Origin: Hydractinia symbiolongicarpus
Lineage: Eukaryota; Cnidaria; Hydrozoa; Anthoathecata; Hydractiniidae
Assembly (NCBI RefSeq): GCF_029227915.1
Contig: NC_079884.1
Span: 18,602,001-18,666,000, forward strand
DNA: 64,000 bases
Direction: 5' to 3'
Part shown: piece after piece, positions 34,043-47,313 of the stretch
Layout of the letters: each line of letters opens with the position of its first letter
How positions within the stretch are numbered: position 1 is the stretch's first letter
The notes under the pieces: generated by a model
Databases searched by the model: none
What the model was told of the DNA's origin: nothing
Seen by the model: only the letters and a program-made list of their open reading frames with translations
Position numbers and translations under genes: made by a program

Positions 34043-36946
34043 ATAAATCACGTGGTTCCGCGTGTCTACACTGGTTACCATTGGTTTATTCCCTCGACAC
34101 TCAATGGACTACAACGTCCTAAGTCTATTTACATTACTGCATGACGTTATAACACCGTTAACTACATGTGCATGCCTCTAAGGTTTGTTATATGACCTTT
34201 TGCCGCCTAATAATGACCTTACACATCAATCACGTCGTTCCACATGTCTGGGCAAGTTGCCATTGCTCTGGTCCTTTCACTCTCAATGCACTACGACGTC
34301 CCAAGTTCTTTTCCATTGCGCAATAGCGTTATAACACCGTCAACTACGTGAACAGGCCTCTAAAGGCTGTTATATGACCTTTTGCCGCCTAATAATGGCC
34401 TTACACATCAATCACGACGTTCCACATGTCTGGGCAAGTTGCCATTGGTTTATTCCTTTCACTATGAATACACTACGACGTCCCAAGTTCTTTTCCATTG
34501 CGCAATAGCCTTATAACACCGTCAACTACATGAACAGGCCTCCAAAGGCTGTTATATGGTCTTTTGCCTCGTAATAACGTCCTTGCACGTAAATCACGTC
34601 GTTCCACGTGTCTGTGCAGGTTGGGATTGGTCTAGTCCTTCCACTTTCAGTGGACTACGACGTACCAAGTCGTTTTCCATAACGCCATGGCCTTATAACA
34701 CCGTCTACTACGTGAACAGGCCTCTAAAGGTTGTTATATAACCTTTTGCCGCCTAAAACGGCCTTACACGTAAATCACGTCGTTTGACACGTCTGGGCAA
34801 GTTGCCATTGGTCTACTTCTTTCACTATGAATACACTACGACGTCCCAAGTTCTTTTCAATTGCGGAATAGCCTTATAACACGGTCAACTACATGAACAG
34901 GCCTCCAAAGGCTGTTATATGACCTTTTGCCGCCTAATAATGACCTTACGCATCAATCACGTCGTTCCACATGTCTGGGCAAGTTGCCATTGGTTTAGTC
35001 CTTTTACTATGAATAAACTACGACGTCCCAAGTTCTTTTCCATTGCTCAATAGCCTTATAACACCATCAACTACATGAACAGGCCTCCAAAGGCAATGGC
35101 TTTTTGCCTCGTAATAACGTCCTTGCACGTAAATCACGTCGTTCCACGTGTCTGTGCAGGTTGGGATTGGTCTAGTCCTTCCACTACAAATGTACTACGA
35201 CTTCCCAAATCGTTTTACATTGCGGAATAGCCTTATAACACCGTCAACTACGTGAGCAGGCCTCTAAAGGTTTTTATATGGCCTTTTGCCGCCTAATAAT
35301 GGCCTTACACACAAATCACGTCGTTCCACATGTCTGTGCAGGTTGCCATTGGTCTAGTCCTTCCACTATCAATGCACTACGACCTCCCAAGTTCTTTTCC
35401 ACTGCGCAATAGCCTTATAACACCGTCAACTACGCGTACAGTGCTCTAAAGTCTGTTATATCACCTTTTGGCGCATAATAATGACGTTACACATAAATCA
35501 CGTGGTTCTGCGTGTCTACACTGGTTACCATTGGTTTATTCCCTCGACACTCAATGGACTACAACGTCCTAAGTCTATTTACATTACTGCATGACGTTAT
35601 AACACCGTCAATTACATGAACAGGCCTCCAAAGGCTGTTATATGGCCTTTTGCCTCGTAATAACGTCCTTGCACGTAAATCAAGTCGTTCCACGTGTCTG
35701 TGCAGGTTGGGATTGGTCTAGTCCTTCCACTCTCAATGGACTACGACGTCCCAAGTCGTTTTCCATAACGCCATGGCCTTATAACTCCGTAAACGACGTG
35801 AACAGGCCTCTAAAGGTTGTCATATTACCTTTTGCCGCCGAAAACGGCCTTACACGTAAATCACGTGGTTCCACGTGTCTGTTCAGGTTGCCATTGCTCT
35901 AGTCCTACCACTACAAATGTACCACGACGTCCCAAATCGTTTTACATTGCGGAATAGCCTTATAACACCGTCAACTACGTGAGCAGGCCTCTAAAGGTTT
36001 TTATATGGCCTTTTGCCGCCTAATAATGGCCTTACACACAAATCACGTCGTTCCACATGTCTGTGCAGGTTGCCATTGGTCTAGTCCTTTCACTATCAAT
36101 GGACTACGGCTTCCTAAGTCGTTTTCGATTGCGTCATGACGTTATAACACCGTCAACTACGTGTACAGTCCTCTAAAATCTGTTATATGACCTTTTGCTG
36201 CCTATTAATGTCCTTACACATAAATCACGTCGTCCCACATGTCTGTGCAAGTTGCCATTGGTCCCGTCCTTTCACTCTCAATGCACTACGACGTCCCAAG
36301 TTCTTTTCCATTGCGGAATAGCGTTATAACTCCGTCAACTACGTGAACAGGCCTCTAAAGGCTGTTATATGACCTTTTGCCGCCTAATAATGGCCTTACA
36401 CATCAATCACGTCGTTCCACATGTCTGGGCAAGTTGCCATTGGTTTAGTCCTTTCACTATGAATACACTACGACGTCCCAAGTTCTTTTCCATTGCGCAA
36501 TAGCCTTATAACACCGTCAACTACATGAACAGGCCTCCAAAGGCTGTTATATGGCATTTTGCCTCGTAATAACGTCCTTGCACGTAAATCACGTCGTTCC
36601 ACGTGTCTGTGCAGGTTGGGATTGGTCTAGTCCTTCCACTTTCAGTGGACTACGACGTACCAAGTCGTTTTCCATAACGCCATGGCCTTATAACACCGTC
36701 TACTACGTGAACAGGCCTCTAAAGGTTGTTATATAACCCTTTGCCGCCTAAAACGGCCTTACACGTAAATCACGTGGTTCCCCGTGTCTGTTCCGGTTGC
36801 CATTGCTCTAGTCCTACCACTACAAATGTACTACGACGTCCCAAATCGTTTTTGATTGCGTCATGACGTTATAACACCGTCAACTACGTGTACAGTCCTC
36901 TAAAATCTGTTATATGACCTTTTGCTGTCTATTAATGGCCTTACAC
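34043..36946. repeat. Mosaic block J A B C S T C/D F/I J C D F I/A B C D
   Basis: Starts are 34043, 34225, 34407, 34589, 34770, 34952, 35129, 35311, 35493, 35675, 35856, 36038, 36220, 36402, 36584 and 36765. Several chimeras occur: J to B at about 35605 in GTTATAACACCGTCAATTAC, C to D at about 35185, and I to A at about 36277. The order resembles the later macro-repeat in rearranged form. Confidence 0.88.
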
Positions 36947-39129
36947 ATAAATCACGTCGTCCCACATGTCTGTGCAAGTTGCCATTGGTCCCGTCCTTTC
37001 ACTATCAATGCACTACGACCTCCCAAGTTCATTTCCACTGCGCAATAGCCTTATAACACCGTCAACTACGCGTACAGTCCTTTAAAGTCTGTTATATCAC
37101 CTTTTGGCGCCTAATAATGACCTTACACTTAAATCACGTGGTTCCGCGTGTCTCCACTGGTTACCATTGGTTTATTCCCTTGACACTCAATGTACTACAA
37201 CGTCCCAAATCGTCTTACATTGCGCAATGGCCTTATAACACCGTCAACTACGTGTACTGACCTCTAAAGTTTTTTATATGGCCTTTTGCTTCGTAATAAC
37301 GTCCTTGCACGTAAATCACGTCTTTCCACGTGTCTGTGCAGGTTGAGATTGGTCTAGTCCTTCCACTATCAATGGACTACGACTTCCTAAGTCGTTTTCG
37401 ATTGCGTCATGACGTTATAACACGGTCAACTACGTGTACAGTCCTCTAAAATCTGTTATATGACCTTTTGCTGCCTATTAATGGCCTTACACATAAATCA
37501 CGTCGTCCCACATGTCTGTGCAAGTTGCCATTGGTCCCGTCCTTTCACTATCAATGCACTACGACCTCCCAAGTTCTTTTCCACTGCGCAATAGCCTTAT
37601 AACACCGTCAACTACACGTACAGTGCTCTAAAGTCTGTTATGTCACCTTTTGGCGCATAATAATGACGTTACACATAAATCACGTGGTTCCGCGTGTCTA
37701 CACTGGTTACCATTGGTTTATTCCCTCGACACTCAATGGACTACAACGTCCTAAGTCTATTTACATTACTGCATGACGTTATAACACCGTTAACTACATG
37801 TGCATGCCTCTAAGGTTTGTTATATGACCTTTTGCCGCCTAATAATGACCTTACACATCAATCACGTCGTTCCACATGTCTGGGCAAGTTGCCATTGGTC
37901 TGGTCCTTTCACTCTTAATGCACTACGACGTCCCAAGTTCTTTTCCATTGCGCAATAGCGTTATAACACCGTCAACTACGTGAACAGGCCTCTTAAGGCT
38001 GTTATATGACCTTTTGCCGCCTAATAATGGCCTTACACATCAATCACGTCGTTCCACATGTCTGGGCAAGTTGCCATTGGTTTATTCCTTTCACTATGAA
38101 TACACTACGACGTCCCAAGTTCCTTTCCATTGCGCAATAGCCTTATAACACCGTCAATTACATGAACAGGCCTCCAAAGGCTGTTATATGGCCTTTTGCC
38201 TCGTAATAACGTCCTTGCACGTAAATCAAGTCGTTCCACGTGTCTGTGCAGGTTGGGATTGGTCTAGTCCTTCCACTCTCAATGGACTACGACGTCCCAA
38301 GTCGTTTTCCATAACGCCATGGCCTTATAACTCCGTAAACTACGTGAACAGGCCTCTAAAGGTTGTCATATTACCTTTTGCCGCCTAAAACGGCCTTACA
38401 CGTAAATCACGTGGTTCCACGTGTCTGTTCAGGTTGCCATTGCTCTAGTCCTACCACTACAAATGTACTACGACGTCCCAAATCGTTTTACATTGCGGAA
38501 TAGCCTTATAACACCGTCAACTACGTGAGCAGGCCTCTAAAGGTTTTTATATGACCTTTTGCCGCCTAATAATGGCCTTACACACAAATCACGTCGTTCC
38601 ACATGTCTGTGCAGGTTGCCATTGGTCTAGTCCTTTCACTATCAATGGACTACGACTTCCTAAGTCGTTTTCGATTGCGTCAGGACGTTATAACACCGTC
38701 AACTACGTGTACAGTCCTCTAAAATCTCTTATATGACCTTTTGCTGCCTATTAATGGCCTTACACATAAATCACGTCGTCCCACATGTCTGTGGAAGTTG
38801 CCATTGGTCCCGTCCTTTCACTATCAATGCACTACGACCTCCCAAGTTCATTTCCACTGCGCAATAGCCTTATAACACCGTCAACTACGCGTACAGTGCT
38901 CTAAAGTCTGTTATATCACCTTTTGGCGCCTAATAATGACGTTACACATAAATCACGTGGTTCCGCGTGTCTACACTGGTTACCATTGGTTTATTCCCTC
39001 GACACTCAATGGACTACAACGTCCTAAGTCTATTTAGATTGCTGCATGACGTTATAACACCGTTAACTACATGTGCATGCCTCTAAGGGCTGTTATATGA
39101 CCTTTTGCCGCCTAATAACGGCCTTACAC
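36947..39129. repeat. HOR epsilon copy 2: 12-mer, 2,183 bp
   Basis: Same order as 27670-29852, starting 36947, 37129, 37311, 37493, 37675, 37857, 38039, 38221, 38402, 38584, 38766 and 38948. Offset is 9,277 bp at the start, at the C monomer and at the end, so no net indel separates the copies. Its first monomer has an E-type lead (TGCTGTCTATTAATGG). Confidence 0.94.
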
Positions 39130-40221
39130 GTAAATCGCGTCGCTCCACATGTCTGGGCAAGTTGCCATTGGTCTGGTCCTTTCACTCTCAATGCACTACG
39201 ACGTCCCAAGTTCTTTTCCATTGCGCAATAGCGTTATAACTCCGTCAACTACGTGAACAGGCCTCTAAAGGCTGTTATATGACCTTTTGCCGCCTAATAA
39301 TGGCCTTACACATCAATCACGTCGTTCCACATGTCTGGGCAAGTTGCCATTGGTTTAGTCCTTTCACTATGAATACACTACGACGTCCCAAGTTCTTTTC
39401 CATTGCGCAATAGCCTTATAACACCGTCAACTACATAAACAGGCCTCCAAAGGCTGTTATATGGCATTTTGCCTCGTAATAACGTCCTTGCACGTAAATC
39501 ACGTCGTTCCACGTGTCTGTGCAGGTTGGGATTGGTCTAGTCCTTCCACTTTCAGTGGACTACGACGTACCAAGTCGTTTTCCATAACGCCATGGCCTTA
39601 TAACACCGTCTACTACGTGAACAGGCCTCTAAAGGTTGTTATATTACCTTTTGCCGCCTAAAACGGCCTTACACGTAAATCACGTGGTTCCCCGTGTCTG
39701 TTCAGGTTGCCATTGCTCTAGTCCTACCACTACAAATGTACTACGACGTCCCAAATCGTTTTTGATTGCGTCATGACGTTATAACACCGTCAACTACGTG
39801 TACAGTCCTCTAAAATCTGTTATATGACCTTTTGCTGCCTATTAATGGCCTTACACATAAATCACGTCGTCCCACATGTCTGTGCAAGTTGCCATTGGTC
39901 TCGTCCTTTCACTATCAATGCACTACGACCTCCCAAGTTCTTTTCCACTGCGCAATAGCCTTATAACACCGTCAACTACGCGTACAGTCCTCCAAAGGCT
40001 GTTATATGACCTTTTGCCGCCTAATAATGACCTTACGCATCAATCACGTCCTTCCACATGTCTGTGTAAGTTGCCATTGGTCCATTCCTTTATCTGTTAA
40101 TGTACTACGACGTCCTAAGTCGTTTTCCATTTGCTGCATGACGTTATAACACCGTCAACTACGTGAACAGGCCTCTAAATGCTGTTATATGACCTTCTGC
40201 CGCCTAATAATGGCCTTACAC
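39130..40221. repeat. HOR zeta copy 1: 6-mer N B C D I P, 1,092 bp
   Basis: Starts are 39130, 39312, 39494, 39675, 39857 and 40039. The block recurs at 53376 and 61372, and its first part at about 55012 and in shortened form at about 63010. The I monomer has GGTCTCGTCC and ends AGTCCTCCAAAGG, a T-type tail. Confidence 0.92.
40039..40221 (+). repeat. Monomer type P (183 bp)
   Basis: Diagnostic: TCACGTCCTTCCACATG, GTGTAAGTTGCC, CCATTCCTTTATCTGTTAAT and CATTTGCTGCATGACG, which has one extra base. Copies lie near 32213, 40039, 45494, 54285 and 62281. It is one of the most diverged monomers in its middle part. Confidence 0.9.
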
Positions 40222-40895
40222 ATCAATCACGTAGTTCCACGTGTCTGTTCAGGTTGCCATTGGTCTAGTCCTACCACTATGAATGTAGTACGACGTCCCA
40301 AATCGTTTTACATTGCGCAATAGCCTTATAACACAGTCAACTGCGTGAACAGGTCTCTAAAGGTTGTTATATAACCTTTGACGCCTAATAACGGCCTTAC
40401 ACGTAAATCACGTGGTTCCACGTGTCTGTTCAGGTTGCCATTGGTCTAGTCCTACCACTATGAATGTACTACAACGTCCCAAATCGTCTTACATTGCGCA
40501 ATGGCTTTATAACACCGTCAACTACGTGTACTGGCCTCTAAAAGCTGTTATATGACCTTTTGCCTCCTAGTAATGGCCTTACACGTAATTCACGTCGTTG
40601 CACGTGTCTGTTCAGGTTGCCATTGGTCTAGTCCTACCACTACGAATATACTACGACGTCCCAAATCGTTTAACATTGCGGAATAGCCTTATAACGCCGT
40701 CAACTACGTGAGGAGCTCTCTACATGTTTTTATATGGCCTTTTGCCACCTAATAATGGCCTTACACATAAATAACGTCGTTTCACATGTCTGGGGAAGTT
40801 GCCATTGGTCTGGTCCTTTCACTCTCAATGCACTACGACGTCCCAAGTTCTTTTCCATTGCGCAATAGCGTTATAACACCGTCAACTACGTGAGC
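40222..40895. repeat. U/Q-type block before the macro-repeat
   Basis: U-like, D-like, Q-like and A-like monomers with private changes: ACACAGTCAACTGCGTG, ACCTTTGACGCC and GTGAGGAGCTCTCTACATG. Together with P, 39970-40870 is repeated at about 45425-46325 (offset 5,455 bp, measured at CTTTATCTGTTAATG). Confidence 0.9.
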
Positions 40896-43800
40896 AGGCC
40901 TCTAAAGGGGTTTATATGGCCTTTTGCCGCCTAATAATGGCCTTACACATAAGTCACGTCGCTCCACATGTCTGGGCAAGTTGCCATTGGTCTAGTCCTT
41001 TCACTATTAATGCACTGCGACGTCCCAAGTTGTTTTCCATGATGCCATGACATTATAACACCGTCAACTACGTGTACAGGCCTCTAAAGGCTGTTATATT
41101 AACTTTTACCGGCTATTAATGGCCTTATCCATAAATCACGTCGTTTGACACGTCTGGGCAAGTTGCCATTGGTCTACTCCTTTCACTATGAATACACTAC
41201 GACGTCCCAAGTTCTTTTCAATTGCGCAATAGCCTTATAACACCGTCAACTACATGAACAGGCCTCCAAAGGCTGTTATATGACCTTTCGCCGCCTAATA
41301 ATGACCTTACGCATCAATCACGCCGTTCCACATGTCTGGGCAAGTTGCCATTGGTTTAGTCCTTTCACTATGAATACACTACGACGTCCCAAGTTCTTTT
41401 CCATTGCTCAATAGCCTTATAACACCATCAACTACGCGTACAGTGCTCTAAAGTCTGTTATATCACCTTTTGGCGCATAATAATGACGTTACACATAAAT
41501 CACGTGGTTCCGCGTGTCTACACTGGTTACCATTGGTTTATTCCCTCGACACTCAATGGACTACAACGTCCTAAGTCTATTTACATTACTGCATGACGTT
41601 ATAACACCGTTAACTACATGTGCATGCCTCTAAGGTTTGTTATATGACCTTTTGCCGCCTAATAATGACCTTACACATCAATCACGTCGTTCCACATGTC
41701 TCGGCAAGTTGCCATTGGTTTATTCCTTTCACTATGAATACACTTCGACGTCCCAAGTTCTTTTCCATTGCGCAATAGCGTTATAACACCGTCAACTACG
41801 TGAACAGGCTTCTAAAGGCTGTTATATGACCTTTTGCCGCCTAATAATGGCCTTACACATCAATCACGACGTTCCACATGTCTGGGCAAGTTGCCATTGG
41901 TTTATTCCTTTCACTATGAATACACTTCGACGTCCCAAGTTCTTTTCCATTGCGCAATAGCCTTATAACACCGTCAACTACATGAACAGGCCTCCAAAGG
42001 CTGTTATATGGTCTTTTGCCTCGTAATAACGTCCTTGCACGTAAATCAAGTCGTTCCACGTGTCTGTGCAGGTTGGGATTGGTCTAGTCCTTCCACTCTC
42101 AATGAACTACGACGTCCCAAGTCGTTTTCCATAACGCCATGGCCTTATAACTCCGTAAACTACGTGTACAGGCCTCTAAAGGCTGTTATATTACCTTTTA
42201 CCGCCTATTAATGGCCTTATCCATAAATCACGTCGTTTGACACGTCTGGGCAAGTTGCCATTGGTCTACTCCTTTCACTATGAATACACTACGACGTCCC
42301 ATGTTCTTTTCAATTGCGCAATAGCCTTATAACACGGTCAACTACATGAACAGGCCTCCAAAGGCTGTTATATGACCTTTTGCCGCCTAATAATGACCTT
42401 ACGCATCAATCACGTCGTTCCACATGTCTGGGCAAGTTGCCATTGGTTTAGTCCTTTCACTATGAATATACTACGACCTCCCAAGTTCTTTTCCATTGCT
42501 CAATAGCCTTATAACACCATCAACTACATGAACAGGCCTCCAAAGGCTATGGCCTTTTGCCTCGTAATAACGTCCTTGCACGTAAATCACGTCGTTCCAC
42601 GTGTCTGTGCAGGTTGGGATTGGTCTAGTCCTTCCACTTTCAGTGGACTACGACGAACCAAGTCGTTTTCCATAACGCCATGGCCTTATAACACCGTCTA
42701 CTACGTGAACAGGCCTCTAAAGGTTTTTATATGGCCTTTTGCCGCCTAATAATGGCCTTACACACAAATCACGTCGTTCCACATGTCTGTGCAGGTTGCC
42801 ATTGGTCTAGTCCTTCCACTATCAATGCACTACGACCTCCCAAGTTCTTTTCCACTGCGAAATAGCCTTATAACACCGTCAACTACGCGTACAGTGCTCT
42901 AAAGTCTGTTATATCACCTTTTGGCGCATAATAATGACGTTACCCATAAATCACGTGGTTCCGCGTGTCTACACTGGTTACCATTGGTTTATTCCCTCGA
43001 CACTCAATGGACTACAACGTCCTAAGTCTATTTACATTACTGCATGACGTTATAACACCGTTAACTACATGTGCATGCCTCTAAGGTTTGTTATATGACC
43101 TTTTGCCGCCTAATAATGACCTTGCACGTAAATCAAGTCGTTCCACGTGTCTGTGCAGGTTGGGATTGGTCTACTCCTTCCCCTCTCTTAAAGGACTACG
43201 TCGTCCCAAGTCGTTTTCCATAACGCCATGGCCTTATAACTCTGTAAACTACGTGAACAGGCCTCTAAAGGTTGTCATATTACCTTTTGCCGCCTAAAAC
43301 GGCCTTACACGTAAATCACGTGGTTCCACGTGTCTGTTCAGGTTGCCATTGCTCTAGTCCTACCACTACAAATGTACTACCACGTCCCAAATCGTTTTAC
43401 ATTGCGGAATAGCCTTATAACACCGTCAACTACGTGAGCAGGCCTCTAAAGGTTTTTATATGGCCTTTTGCCGCCTAATAATGGCCTTACACACAAATCA
43501 CGTCGTTCCACATGTCTGTGCAGGTTGCCATTGGTCCAGTCCTTTCACTATCAATGGACTACGACTTCCTAAGTCGTTTTCGATTGCGTCATGACGTTAT
43601 AACACCGTCAACTACGTGTACAGTCCTCTAAAATCTGTTATATGACCTTTTGCTGCCTATTAATGGCCTTACACATTAATCACGTCGTTCCACATGTCTG
43701 GGCAAGTTGCCATTGGTTTAGTCCTTTCACTATGAATACACTACGACGTCCCAAGTTCATTTCCACTGCGCAATAGCCTTATAACACCGTCAACTACGCG

Positions 43801-44583
43801 TACAGTGCTCTAAAGTCTGTTATATCACCTTTTGACGCCTAATAATGACGTTACACATAAATCACGTGGTTCCGCGTGTCTACACTGGTTACCATTGGTT
43901 TATTCCCTCGACACTCAATGGACTACAACGTCCTAAGTCTATTTACATTGCTGCATGACGTTATAACACCGTTAACTACATGTGCAGCCTCTAAGGGCTG
44001 TTATATGACCTTTTGACGTCTAATAACGGCCTTACACGTAAGTCGCGTCGCTCCACATGTCTGGGGAAGTTGCCATTGGTCTGGTCCTTTCACTCTCAAT
44101 GCACTACGACGTCCCAAGTTCTTTTCCATTGCGCAATAGCGTTATAACTCCGTCAACTACGTGAACAGGCCTCTAAAGGCTGTTATATGACCTTTTGCCG
44201 CCTAATAATGGCCTTACACATTAATCACGTCGTTCCACATGTCTGGGCAAGTTGCCATTGGTTTAGTCCTTTCACTATGAATACACTACGACGTCCCAAG
44301 TTCTTTTCCATTGCGCAATAGCCTTATAACACCGTCAACTACATGAACAGGCCTCCAAAGGCTGTTATATGGCATTTTGCCTCGTAATAACGTCCTTGCA
44401 CGTAAATCACGTCGTTCCACGTGTCTGTGCAGGTTGGGATTGGTCTAGTCCTACCACTATGAATGTACTACGACGTCCCAAGTTCTTTTCCACTGCGCAA
44501 TAGCCTTATAACACCGTCAACTACGCGTACAGTGCTCTAAAGTCTGTTATATCACCTTTTGGCGCATAATAATGACGTTACAC

Positions 44584-45430
44584 ATAAATCACGTGGTTCC
44601 GCGTGTCTCCACTGGTTACCATTGGTTTATTCCCTTGACACTCAATGTACTACAACGTCCCAAATCGTCTTACATTGCGCAATGGCCTTATAACACCGTC
44701 AACTACGTGTACTGACCTCTAAAGTTTTTTATATGGCCTTTTGCTTCGTAATAACGTCCTTGCACGTAAATCACGTCTTTCCACGTGTCTGTGCAGGTTG
44801 AGATTGGTCTAGTCCTTCCACTATCAATGGAATACGACTTCCTAAGTCGTTTTCGATTGCGTCATGACGTTATAACACGATCAACTACGTGTACAGTCCT
44901 CTAAAATCTGTTATATGACCTTTTGCTGCCTATTAATGGCCTTACACATAAATCACGTCGTCCCACATGTCTGTGCAAGTTGCAATTGGTCCCGTCCTTT
45001 CACTATCAATGCACTACGACCTCCCAAGTTCTTTTCCACTGCGCAATAGCCTTATAACACCGTCAACTACGCGTACAGTGCTCTAAAGTCTGTTATGTCA
45101 CCTTTTGGCTCATAATAATGACGTTACACATAAATCACGTGGTTCCGCGTGTCTGCACTGGTTACCATTGGTTTATTCCCTCGACTCTCAATGGACTACA
45201 ACGTCCTAAGTCTATTTACATTACTGCATGACGTTATAACACCGTTAACTACATGTGCATGCCTCTAAGGTTTGTTATATGACCTTTTGCCGCCTAATAA
45301 TGACCTTACACATCAATCACGTCGTTCCACATGTCTGGGCAAGTTGCCATTGGTCTGGTCCTTTCACTCTCAATGCACTACGACGTCCCAAGTTATTTTC
45401 CATTGCGCAATAGCGTTATAACACCGTCAA
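44584..45430. repeat. Partial epsilon segment J/G H I J A
   Basis: Starts are 44584, 44766, 44948, 45130 and 45312. Carries the epsilon marker AAGTTATTTTCC near 45390. The A monomer leaves the epsilon path at about 45425, within TTATAACACCGTCAACTAC, and continues as the I/T tail that precedes P. Confidence 0.9.
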
Positions 45431-46403
45431 CTACGCGTACAGTCCTCCAAAGGCTGTTATATGACCTTTTGCCGCCTAATAATGACCTTACGCATCAATC
45501 ACGTCCTTCCACATGTCTGTGTAAGTTGCCATTGGTCCATTCCTTTATCTGTTAATGTACTACGACGTCCTAAGTCGTTTTCCATTTGCTGCATGACGTT
45601 ATAACACCGTCAACTACGTGAACAGGCCTCTAAATGCTGTTATATGACCTTCTGCCGCCTAATAATGGCCTTACACATCAATCATGTAGTTCCACGTGTC
45701 TGTTCAGGTTGCCATTGGTCTAGTCCTACCACTATGAATGTAGTACGACGTCCCAAATCGTTTTACATTGCGCAATAGCCTTATAACACAGTCAACTGCG
45801 TGAACAGGTCTCTAAAGGTTGTTATATAACCTTTGACGCCTAATAACGGCCTTACACGTAAATCACGTGGTTCCACGTGTCTGTTCAGGTTGCCATTGGT
45901 CTAGTCCTAGCACTATGAATGTACTACAACGTCCCAAATCGTCTTACATTGCGCAATGGCTTTATAACACCGTCAACTACGTGTACTGGCCTCTAAAAGC
46001 TGTTATATGACCTTTTGCCTCCTAGTAATGGCCTTACACGTAATTCACGTGGTTCAACGTGTCTGTTCAGGTTGCCATTGGTCTAGTCCTACCACTACGA
46101 AGATACTACGACGTCCCAAATCGTTTAACATTGCGGAATAGCCTTATAACGCCGTCAACTACGTGAGGAGCTCTCTACATGTTTTTATATGGCCTTTTGC
46201 CACCTAATAATGGCCTTACACATAAATAACGTCGTTTCACATGTCTGGGGAAGTTGCCATTGGTCTGGTCCTTTCACTCTCAATGCACTACGACGTCCCA
46301 AGTTCTTTTCCATTGCGCAATAGCCTTATAACACCATCAACTACGTGAACAGGCCTCTAAAGGCTGCTATATGACCTTTTGCCTCGTAATAACGTCCTTG
46401 CAC

Positions 46404-47313
46404 GTAAATCACGTCGTTCCACATGTCTGTGCAGGTTGCCATTGGTCTAGTCCTTTCACTATCAATGGACTACGACTTCCTAAGTCGTTTTCGATTGCGT
46501 CATGACGTTATAACACCGTCAACTACGTGTACAGTCCTCTAAAATCTGTTATATGACCTTTTGCTGCCTATTAATGGCCTTACACATAAATCACGTCGTC
46601 CCACATGTCTGTGCAAGTTGCCATTGGTCTCGTCCTTTCACTATCAATGCACTACGACCTCCCAAGTTCTTTTCCACTGCGCAATAGCTTTATAACACCG
46701 TCAACTACGTGAACAGGCCTCTAAAGGCTGCTATATGACCTTTTGCCGCCTAATAATGGCCTTACACATCAATCACGTCGTTCCACATGGCTGGGCAAGT
46801 TGCCATTGGTTTAGTCCTTTCACTATGAATCCACTACGACGTCCCAAGTATTTTTCCATTGCGCAATAGCCTTATAACACCGTCAACTACATGAACAGGC
46901 CTCCAAAGGCTGTTATATGGCCTTTTGCCTCGTAATAACGTCCTTGCACGTAAATCACGTCGTTCCACATGTCTGTGCAGGTTGCCATTGGTCTAGTCCT
47001 TTCACTATCAATGGACTACGACTTCCTAAGTCGTTTTCGATTGCGTCATGACGTTATAACACCGTCAACTACGTGTACAGTCCTCTAAAATCTGTTATAT
47101 GACCTTTTGCTGCCTATTAATGGCCTTACACATAAATCACGTCGTCCCACATGCCTGTGCAAGTTGCCATTGGTCTCATCCTTTCACTATCAATGCACTA
47201 CGACCTCCCAAGTTCTTTTCCACTGCGCAATAGCTTTATAACACCGTCAACTACGCGTACAGTCCTCTAAAGTCCGTTATATCACCTTTTGGCGCCTAAT
47301 AATGACGTTACAC
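46404..47313. repeat. Tandem F-I-B triplet, 546-bp period
   Basis: An F monomer with a C-type lead starts at 46404 and again at 46950, exactly three monomers apart. Each is followed by I with GGTCTCGTCC or GGTCTCATCC. The same F-I pair with this lead occurs at 30035-30398, its likely relative. Confidence 0.85.

Noticed and set aside
40700-40730. GAGGAGCTCTCTACATG as an inserted foreign sequence
   Set aside because: It aligns base for base with GAGCAGGCCTCTAAAGG of other monomers; only substitutions are present, shared with the duplicate near 46170.
41853-42059. Minus-strand open frame of 68 codons, identical to one at 56827-57033
   Set aside because: It is the reverse strand of B-C monomers in macro-repeat copies 1 and 3. 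Identity follows from the duplication; copy 2 breaks the frame by simple substitutions.
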